A stretch of DNA of 20,217 nt, from contig JAITMW010000016.1 in NCBI GenBank assembly GCA_031277155.1, positions 1-20,217 on the forward strand, written 5' to 3'. Below the pieces are notes generated by a model that had not been told where the DNA came from, ran no database searches, and worked only from the letters and a program-made list of their open reading frames with translations. A program made the position numbers and the translations under genes. The DNA is from Clostridiales bacterium. GTDB lineage: Bacteria; Bacillota; Clostridia; Lachnospirales; WRAX01. Of this stretch, positions 14,559-20,217 are shown piece after piece. Each line of letters opens with the position of its first letter. Position 1 is the first letter of the stretch.

Positions 14559-15395
14559 TTATCCTTTAACGCCCCCGGCGGTCAGGCCCCTGACAAGCTG
14601 CTTCTGACATGCCAAAAACACCATAATAATGGGTATGGCCGAAAGCGCAAGCCCTGCTATCAGCGTCGTCCATCTTGTTACAAGGGTGCCCCTGAGGTTC
14701 ATAAGCCCGACAGGTATTGTCCTAAGGGAGTCGGATTCGATAAACACAAGGCCAAACATAAACTCATTCCAAAATGTCATGGCGGCCAGCAGCGCCGATG
14801 TAGCAATTATGGGCCGCGCTATGGGCAGCACCACCCTCAGGAATATCCCAAAGGACGAACAGCCGTCAATAAAGGCCGCTTCCTCAATTTCCCTCGGCAT
14901 ACCCAAGAAATAACCCCGCATCAAGAAGGTGATAAAAGGTATGCGAAACGCCACATAGGGGATGATAAGCGCCCAATGCGTGTTGTAGAGGTTCATGGTC
15001 TGCAACAGCTGGAAAAGGGATATCACGCTTATCTGCGGCGAAAGCATCATACCGCCCAAAACGAACACAAGCAGCAGCTTGGATATTTTGAAACTATATC
15101 GCGTCAGGAAAAACGCCAAAAGCGAGCTTGTGATTACAGTCAAAACCACAGAGGTCGCCGTGACAAACACAGAGTTCATAAAATAGGTGCGTATACCAAA
15201 ATTCCAGGCGTCGATATAATTTTGATAGACCCACACTTGCGGCATACCCCAAGTATCACTAAAAAACTCCCTGTTTGTTCTGAATCCTTGAATTACCATC
15301 CAAATCAGCGGATAGATTATTGTGAGGGCGTAGATGAAAAGGAGCGTAAGCACCACGATTTTTATAATCAGTGCCGCAGGGCTAATTTTTTTCAT
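14559..15395 (-). CDS. frlM: Carbohydrate/fructosamine ABC transporter permease, MalG family
   Basis: 278 residues with six predicted membrane helices and the EAA loop (EEAAFIDGCSSFGIFLRVVLP, starting about residue 171) that contacts the ATPase. Belongs to the MalG/CUT1 permease family. It starts 2 bases after the stop of the partner permease, with GGGGAGGG inside the end of that gene, so translation is coupled. Operon context with an FrlD-like kinase and FrlB-like deglycase points to fructosamine uptake; position corresponds to frlM of the Bacillus subtilis frl operon. The symbol is assigned by context, not by sequence alone. Confidence 0.85.
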   Translation of the reverse strand: MKKISPAALIIKIVVLTLLFIYALTIIYPLIWMVIQGFRTNREFFSDTWGMPQVWVYQNYIDAWNFGIRTYFMNSVFVTATSVVLTVITSSLLAFFLTRYSFKISKLLLVFVLGGMMLSPQISVISLFQLLQTMNLYNTHWALIIPYVAFRIPFITFLMRGYFLGMPREIEEAAFIDGCSSFGIFLRVVLPIARPIIATSALLAAMTFWNEFMFGLVFIESDSLRTIPVGLMNLRGTLVTRWTTLIAGLALSAIPIIMVFLACQKQLVRGLTAGGVKG

Positions 15396-15397
15396 AC

Positions 15398-16285
15398 TTA
15401 ACCCTCCCCTTTACTTCTGCCTGTGCCCGCCACCCTAATTTGAATAAGGGTAAGGATCAGCAAAACAACAAACATCAGCACGGCAATGGCGGACGCATAT
15501 CCCATCTCGTCTGTACGAAAGCCCGTGCGATACATATACGTAACCAATGTTTGGCTGGACATGCCGGGGCCGCCCTCTGTCATGATAAACACCTCGTCAA
15601 AGACCCTGTAGGCGCCTATCACCGTAATGACCACAGTGACAAGGGTCATCTCCTTCACAAGGGGTATGGTGATGTGGAAAAAGCTCTTTATACCCGTGGC
15701 GCCGTCAATGGCGGCCGCTTCGTAATAGTCGGTGGGTATTTTTTGCATGGCCACGAGGAACAACAGCATGATATAGCCTATGTTTTGCCATTGCGAGACG
15801 AAGATGATGCTGTATATGGCGGTGGTGGACTGGCCCAGCCAATCCTGGGCAAAGGCACCAAGGCCTATAAGATGCAAAAAGGGATTGACTATGCCGCTTG
15901 CGGGATGCAGGGCAAGCTGCCACAAGATGCCGATAACCGCAAAGGACACAACCACCGGCATAAAGTAAATCGTTCTAAAAAAGCCCTGAAACTTTGAAAA
16001 CATCTTGTTTTCAAGCACAGCGGCAAGCACCAGCCCCAATCCGCACTGGAATATTACGGAAATAACGGCATAAAGCGTATTGTTTGTAAGGGCAATACCA
16101 ATTACAGGGTCGCTGAAAAGCCGTTGGAAATTTTCAAAGCCTATAAAAGTCCTTACGGGCGAGAAAGCGTTCCATCTGTAAAAAGCATTATAAAACGTGA
16201 GTATCAACGGGTAATAAACAAAAATCAAAACCAGGGCCATTCCGGGAACAGCATACAGCAATGCCCTTTTTTGGCTTTTATACAA
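15398..16285 (-). CDS. frlN: Carbohydrate/fructosamine ABC transporter permease, MalF family
   Basis: 295 residues from a TTG start at 16285 (beginning LYKSQKRAL, read as Met), chosen because GGAGGAGGG lies 6 bases upstream; the ATG further up would place that ribosome site inside the coding region. Six membrane helices and an EAA loop EAAAIDGATGIKSFF at about 189 place it in the MalF/CUT1 permease family. It pairs with the downstream MalG-type permease. A 169-base gap containing a hairpin and tandem repeats separates it from the solute-binding protein gene, so its expression may be lowered relative to that gene. Confidence 0.85.
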   Translation of the reverse strand: MYKSQKRALLYAVPGMALVLIFVYYPLILTFYNAFYRWNAFSPVRTFIGFENFQRLFSDPVIGIALTNNTLYAVISVIFQCGLGLVLAAVLENKMFSKFQGFFRTIYFMPVVVSFAVIGILWQLALHPASGIVNPFLHLIGLGAFAQDWLGQSTTAIYSIIFVSQWQNIGYIMLLFLVAMQKIPTDYYEAAAIDGATGIKSFFHITIPLVKEMTLVTVVITVIGAYRVFDEVFIMTEGGPGMSSQTLVTYMYRTGFRTDEMGYASAIAVLMFVVLLILTLIQIRVAGTGRSKGEG

Positions 16286-16313
16286 ATTTCTCCCTCCTCC
16301 GTTTTGACAGGGC

Positions 16314-16344
16314 ATTGCGGCACCAATTTACTTGGTGCCGCAAT
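16314..16344. repeat. Perfect 13-bp palindrome between binding-protein and permease genes
   Basis: ATTGCGGCACCAA (16314-16326) and its exact complement (16332-16344) around a 5-base loop. There is no T run on the minus strand, so it is more likely an mRNA-stabilising hairpin protecting the upstream binding-protein message than a terminator. Confidence 0.75.
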
Positions 16345-16380
16345 TCCTACATAAGCAAGATTCTTCGCTTCGCTCAGAAT

Positions 16381-16460
16381 GACAAACAGGGGTATTGAAT
16401 GACAAACAGGGGTATCAAATGACAAACAGGGGTATCAAATGACAGTCGGGGGTATTATTC
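16381..16460. repeat. Four tandem 20-bp repeats reaching into the end of the binding-protein gene
   Basis: Units GACAAACAGGGGTATTGAAT, GACAAACAGGGGTATCAAAT (twice) and a diverged GACAGTCGGGGGTATTATTC lie head to tail with exact 20-bp period. The last unit contains the stop codon and final codon of the binding-protein gene. Immediately left (about 16357-16383) is a TTCTTCGCTTCGCTCAGAAT segment typical of a widely dispersed bacterial repeat. Confidence 0.85.
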
Positions 16461-17804
16461 GTAGGTAGCCCGCACTTCCTGGGCTATTGCCTGAACCCTC
16501 TGCATAAGCTCTTCGGAGGTTATGGTGCCTTCAAGCAGCTCTTGCAGGCCCGGCAGCCACACATCGGCAATTCTGATGTGTATGTCTGTGTCAAGCCAAA
16601 GGGCCATGCCATCTGCTTCAGCGAGATTGTTTACGCCCGCTATCAACCAATCCGGAGCATCCGCCGCTTCAACAGCGCCAATTACCGCGCTGGGCCAGCC
16701 GATTTCTTGAATCAGGCTGACGGCGTTTTCCATATTGGTCATATATTGCAAAAAGTCTATCGCTTGTTCGGGATGCTGGGAGAATGCGGAGACAAGGAAG
16801 CCGTCCGGCGCGCCTACAAGATAATTCGGGCGCCCTTCGCCCCATGGAATTTCAGGCATCGGGAAGAATCCCCAGCCATCCGGGCCAATTTCGGCGGCGA
16901 TGGTTCTAAATTCTCCAAGGGACAGATAGAACATTGCAGATTCGCCCATAAACCATGCCTCGCGTGCCATGCTGTGGGTTGTAGAATTTACATATGGGTT
17001 GAAAAATCCTAAATCGTGCAGCTCTAAAAACATATCGTGGGCCGCCACATAACCGGGATGGGTAAACTCGCCGGTCATGAAGTAATAATCAACCAGGCGG
17101 ACATCATGAGGAACCATTTTTTGGTTGAGGCCTGTGATATAGTGGCAGGCGGCCCAGGGGCTGGCATTGCCAAAGCCTATTGGCGTAATGCCCGCGTCTC
17201 TGAAGGTTTGGGCCACATAAAGAAACTCGTCCCAGGTCTCGGGCGCGGTAAGGCCATGCTCCGCGAACAACGCCTCGTTGTAAACAAAGACCTTGCTGTT
17301 TACGCGTATGGGAATACCCCAATTTCTGCCGTCCATTTCATAAGGCTCCAGTCCCGCCCTCATGAAGGTGTTACGCCACGCGCCGCCGTCGGCGTCCAGA
17401 TGCGGCGTCAAATCAAGTACAACGCCCGCGCGCACAAAGTTGTTTGCAAATTCTCCGCTCCAGGCAAAGAAGACGTCGGGTTGCTGGTCGGTGCCGATAA
17501 CGATGCGAAGCAAGTCCTTAATGGGGTCGTCTCCTGCGGCTTCGGCGATGATGGTTACATGGGGATTTAATTCCATGTAACTTTCCACAAGGGCATCAAA
17601 CCAGGGTCTAAATTCCGGCTCCGGCCATTTGTGCAGGAACCTCAGCGTAATCGGCTCTTGCTCAGCATCAGCCGCCGCGGCCGGCGGCGTTTGGGCCGGT
17701 GCGCCCGCGCCGCTGGGGTCGGTCGCCGGGGCTGCTGTGCCGCATGTCGCAAACAGCAAAAGCATCAAAATCCCCGCAATAATTGCAATAAACTTCTTTT
17801 TCAT
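16455..17804 (-). CDS. frlO: Extracellular solute-binding protein of an ABC transporter (family 1)
   Basis: 449 residues. The N-terminus MKKKFIAIIAGILMLLLFATC is a lipoprotein-type signal, with Cys21 as likely lipidated residue; the -1 position is Thr rather than the usual Gly/Ala, so the lipobox is weak. A Pro/Ala-rich linker (about 25-48) precedes the binding domain, which has ITLRFLHKWPEPEFRPWFDAL, DVFFAWSGEFANNFVRAG and PETWDEFLYVAQTF as in sugar-binding CUT1 proteins. It would capture the fructosamine substrate and hand it to the two permeases encoded downstream. The ATG has AAGGAGG upstream. The symbol is assigned by operon context. No ATPase gene accompanies it. Confidence 0.88.
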   Translation of the reverse strand: MKKKFIAIIAGILMLLLFATCGTAAPATDPSGAGAPAQTPPAAAADAEQEPITLRFLHKWPEPEFRPWFDALVESYMELNPHVTIIAEAAGDDPIKDLLRIVIGTDQQPDVFFAWSGEFANNFVRAGVVLDLTPHLDADGGAWRNTFMRAGLEPYEMDGRNWGIPIRVNSKVFVYNEALFAEHGLTAPETWDEFLYVAQTFRDAGITPIGFGNASPWAACHYITGLNQKMVPHDVRLVDYYFMTGEFTHPGYVAAHDMFLELHDLGFFNPYVNSTTHSMAREAWFMGESAMFYLSLGEFRTIAAEIGPDGWGFFPMPEIPWGEGRPNYLVGAPDGFLVSAFSQHPEQAIDFLQYMTNMENAVSLIQEIGWPSAVIGAVEAADAPDWLIAGVNNLAEADGMALWLDTDIHIRIADVWLPGLQELLEGTITSEELMQRVQAIAQEVRATYE

Positions 17805-17845
17805 TACCTTACCTCCTTTTATTTTTTGGGGAGCCTGTCATAATA

Positions 17846-18658
17846 TCATAAAGGCGCCCCATATCCAAAGGTACCCATGTGCCTGCAATTTTCCGCGGCA
17901 AACGCCGCCGCCTTGCCCATGGATGCCTTTATGTTTTCTCCGGATAGTATACTGACCAAAAAACACGCCACAAAGGCATCGCCCGCCCCCATGGTGTCCA
18001 CAATTTCGGCCTGCATTGCGTCTTGCTCGTAAAAGTCATTGCCGTCGAAGGCAATTGCCCCCTTAGAACCCCGCGTCACCAACGCCAGCTTCACACCGGC
18101 GGACACGGCGTCTTGCTGAAGACGCTTGATATCCTCAAGGGGTTTGTCGCCGCCGGAAAACAGCGCAAAATCGACATATTTGATTGTGGATTTTATATAA
18201 TCGTCTGTATATTCATCGGAATAATCAAATGAAACTGGGACGCCGGTTGCGTGCAGCTGCGGCAAAAATTGTTCGATAAAGCTGTAAATGCTGGTGTGTA
18301 TCAGGTCAAAGTCCTTTGCGTATTCAAAATCTTGCGGGGTCAAAGAAATTTGCCTTGCGACACTTGTTTTGCTGTTGCCGCCCACAAAGACACGGTCGCC
18401 ATCGACCAAATCCACATCCGCCATGCCATTGGCGCCTTCTGCCTGTTGCAAACGGCTGATATCCACCCCTTCGGCCAGCAGGGATTGCTTAACAAGCCGG
18501 CCTGCGGCGTCTGTGCCGATGATGCCCACATATGCGGCCCGTGCCCCCAGCCTGTGGGCCAAAACAGGGACATTAACAGCGTTGCCGCCCGGAAACATTG
18601 TGCCGATATGAAGATATCTGTCTACAACATTGTCCCCTATTCCGACGATTTTAAGCAT
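17846..18658 (-). CDS. frlD: PfkB-family fructosamine 6-kinase (FrlD-like)
   Basis: 270 residues, ribokinase fold. The N-terminus IVGIGDNVVDRY and PGGNAVNVPV closely resemble FrlD (fructoselysine 6-kinase); the C-terminal anion-hole motif DTMGAGDAF is at 221-229 with catalytic base Asp227; VSFDYSDEY also recalls FrlD. It would phosphorylate the imported Amadori product at C6 with ATP to make the substrate of the deglycase. ATG 18658 is chosen because AGGAGAG lies 5 bases upstream; an upstream open extension covers the operator-like palindrome. First gene of the operon. It ends in TGA. Another sugar substrate is possible, but the linked deglycase favours fructosamines. Confidence 0.88.
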   Translation of the reverse strand: MLKIVGIGDNVVDRYLHIGTMFPGGNAVNVPVLAHRLGARAAYVGIIGTDAAGRLVKQSLLAEGVDISRLQQAEGANGMADVDLVDGDRVFVGGNSKTSVARQISLTPQDFEYAKDFDLIHTSIYSFIEQFLPQLHATGVPVSFDYSDEYTDDYIKSTIKYVDFALFSGGDKPLEDIKRLQQDAVSAGVKLALVTRGSKGAIAFDGNDFYEQDAMQAEIVDTMGAGDAFVACFLVSILSGENIKASMGKAAAFAAENCRHMGTFGYGAPL

Positions 18659-18683
18659 ATTTTCTCTCCTAACAGAAAGTTGT

Positions 18684-18695
18684 AGTACTCGTACT
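18684..18695. promoter_or_regulatory. Operator-like palindrome in the frl leader
   Basis: AGTAC-TC-GTACT, a perfect 5-bp inverted repeat around 2 bases, lying between the promoter and the first ribosome site. Its position suits a repressor; which regulator binds is unknown, and no regulator gene lies in the window. Confidence 0.4.
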
Positions 18696-18722
18696 GACAT
18701 TAATAACAAATTATATACGATA

Positions 18723-18751
18723 ATATTACCAAATCATGCATCATTTGTCAA
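18723..18751 (-). promoter_or_regulatory. Sigma-A promoter of the fructosamine operon
   Basis: Minus-strand perfect TTGACA (18751-18746) and TAATAT (18728-18723) separated by 17 bases, about 65 bases upstream of the kinase ATG. Confidence 0.75.
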
Positions 18752-18812
18752 CACAAAAATAATTACAACCCAAAGTGTTATGATTGCGCCTGATTCACAT
18801 AAATGTCGGGGC

Positions 18813-18841
18813 TGGCACTTTTTTAAGATGTATGGTATAAT
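18813..18841 (+). promoter_or_regulatory. Probable promoter of topB
   Basis: A perfect TATAAT at 18836-18841 lies 33 bases before the ATG. The hexamer 17 bases upstream, TGGCAC, is a poor -35. Confidence 0.4.
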
Positions 18842-18874
18842 GATTCAAATCACAAACATGAAAGGAATTTGTAT

Positions 18875-20217
18875 ATGAAAATATTGGTGCTGGCTGAAAA
18901 GCCCTCTGTGGGCAAAGATATTGCCAGGGTGCTGGGGTGCAGAGGCGGTGGCGGCTATATGGAGGGTGCGCAATATGTGGTGACATGGGCGCTGGGCCAT
19001 TTGGTCACATTGGCCGACCCTGAGGAATATGACACAAAATTCAAAAGCTGGAAAATAGAGCATTTGCCCATCATGCCGGACACATTAAAGCTGACGGTGA
19101 TACCCCAGACGGCGAAGCAATATAGGCTTGTGAAGGACCTTATGCTGCGCAAGGATGTGGGCAGCATCGTCATTGCCACGGATGCCGGGCGTGAGGGCGA
19201 ACTGGTGGCGCGGTGGATTATTGAAAAGGCGAAATGCCAAAAGCCCGTAAAGCGCCTGTGGATATCTTCCGTGACGGACAAGGCCATACGCGAGGGTTTT
19301 GCGAATCTGAAGGACGGCAAGCATTATTTGGGGCTGCGGGATTCGGCCAAGGCCAGGGCAGAAGCGGATTGGCTGGTGGGCATCAATGCCACCAGATGCT
19401 TGACGACGAAGTTTAACAGCCAGTTGTCATGCGGGCGCGTGCAAACGCCGACGCTGGCCATTATCGCAAAGCGCGAAGAGGAAATCAGGCGGTTTGTGCC
19501 CACGCCCTTTTATGGGCTGCAAGCCAACGCGGGCACCTTTAAGCTGGGCTGGATTGATGAAAAAAGCGGCAATTCGCGATGTTTTGACAAGGCCAGGGCC
19601 GATGAAGTCTTTGCAAAGCTGAAAAATATGACCCATGGCACGGTGGCAGAGGTTACAAAGTCCAAAAAAGTGAAGCATCCGCCAAAATTATATGATTTAA
19701 CGGAATTGCAGAGAGACGGAGCAAAGCGATATGGCTTTTCGCCCAAGGAGACGCTGGCCATCACCCAGCGGCTATATGAGGCCCATAAGGTGCTGACATA
19801 TCCGCGCACGGATTCGCGCCATATTTCTGCCGACATTGTGCCGACCATACCGGAGAGGTTGCGGGCCTGCCGCGTGCCGCCCTATGCGAAGATATGCGGC
19901 GAAATTTTGCGCATGGGCGTAAAAACAAACAAAAATTTTGTGGACGATGCAAAAGTAAGCGACCATCACGCCATCATCCCCACGGAAGAGGCCGTGGATT
20001 TGCGCGCCCTGGACGAAAGAGAGCGCAAAATATACGATTTGGTGATAACCCGCTTTTTATCGGTGTTTTATCCGCCTTTTGAATATGAAAAGGTGGCGGT
20101 GAAGGTGAAAATCGGCGGCGAGAGCTTTGCGGCAAACGGCAATGTGGTGCTTAATCAGGGATATCAGGCGGTGTATAATTATGACGATGAGGACGAGGAT
20201 GAAGAAGATGACGCAGG
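18875..20217 (+). CDS. topB: DNA topoisomerase III, partial
   Basis: The first 447 residues of a type IA topoisomerase, which passes single strands through a transient break to decatenate DNA. The N-terminal TOPRIM domain has ILVLAEKPSVGKDIARVLG at the start and IATDAGREGELVARWI with the acidic pair from Asp103. The active-site Tyr309 is in LTYPRTDSRH, and SDHHAIIPTE follows, as in TopB. The absence of the TopA-type start and the EKPSVGKDIA opening favour topoisomerase III over TopA. The ATG has AAAGGAA about 8 bases upstream. The gene runs off the window in a stretch encoding a Asp/Glu-rich loop. Confidence 0.95.
   Translation, partial: MKILVLAEKPSVGKDIARVLGCRGGGGYMEGAQYVVTWALGHLVTLADPEEYDTKFKSWKIEHLPIMPDTLKLTVIPQTAKQYRLVKDLMLRKDVGSIVIATDAGREGELVARWIIEKAKCQKPVKRLWISSVTDKAIREGFANLKDGKHYLGLRDSAKARAEADWLVGINATRCLTTKFNSQLSCGRVQTPTLAIIAKREEEIRRFVPTPFYGLQANAGTFKLGWIDEKSGNSRCFDKARADEVFAKLKNMTHGTVAEVTKSKKVKHPPKLYDLTELQRDGAKRYGFSPKETLAITQRLYEAHKVLTYPRTDSRHISADIVPTIPERLRACRVPPYAKICGEILRMGVKTNKNFVDDAKVSDHHAIIPTEEAVDLRALDERERKIYDLVITRFLSVFYPPFEYEKVAVKVKIGGESFAANGNVVLNQGYQAVYNYDDEDEDEEDDA

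Noticed and set aside
16381..16460. CRISPR array
   Set aside because: The 20-bp units are directly adjacent with no unique spacers and no cas genes nearby.
18813..18830. Sigma-54 promoter starting TGGCAC upstream of topB
   Set aside because: No TTGC at the required distance; a perfect TATAAT downstream explains the site better.

Overview
The window looks like chromosomal DNA of a Clostridia-type Firmicute of roughly 50 % GC. Supporting this are an hrcA-grpE-dnaK-dnaJ heat-shock cluster under a perfect CIRCE operator, strong AGGAGG-type ribosome binding sites, several TTG starts, and copper-amine-oxidase stalk-domain surface proteins. No rRNA, tRNA, CRISPR array, phage gene or transposase was seen. 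The species cannot be named from this sequence.

Layout, left to right. (1) 1-3817, minus strand: two adjacent secreted stalk-domain proteins (the left one cut by the window edge, the right one carrying five Asp-box repeats), then a short DUF1858 redox gene, signal peptidase I (lepB), and a PAS-GGDEF diguanylate cyclase. The DUF1858 gene is interrupted by an in-frame TGA exactly where the second Cys of its CxxC motif should be. It reads on in frame for 49 more family-typical codons and has a SECIS-like hairpin just after the TGA, so it is a strong selenoprotein candidate and the most interesting item here. (2) 3818-4676: a tiny Met/Leu-rich protein (minus strand) with its own terminator, divergent from a small two-helix membrane protein (plus strand). 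(3) 4677-10735, minus strand: hrcA-grpE-[NTF2-like]-[DUF4160]-[DUF2442]-dnaK-[small ORF]-dnaJ. Three accessory genes sit between grpE and dnaK, and clusters of GC-rich palindromic repeats abut the stop codons of dnaK and dnaJ. (4) 10778-13468, plus strand: alaS, diverging from hrcA. (5) 13542-18751, minus strand: a fructosamine (Amadori product) utilisation operon in the order kinase (frlD-like), solute-binding protein, two permeases, deglycase (frlB-like). (6) 18836-end, plus strand: topoisomerase III (topB), cut by the window edge.

How the genes work together. The heat-shock operon makes the DnaK chaperone system plus its own repressor HrcA, which should act at the CIRCE site overlapping the start of the operon. 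The fructosamine operon would import glycated amino acids, phosphorylate them and split them into glucose 6-phosphate and an amino acid. It has no ATPase gene, so it probably borrows a shared MsmX-type ATPase. TGA acts as a normal stop in lepB, the NTF2-like gene, the DUF4160 gene and frlD, which argues against a reassigned genetic code and for local selenocysteine recoding in the DUF1858 gene.
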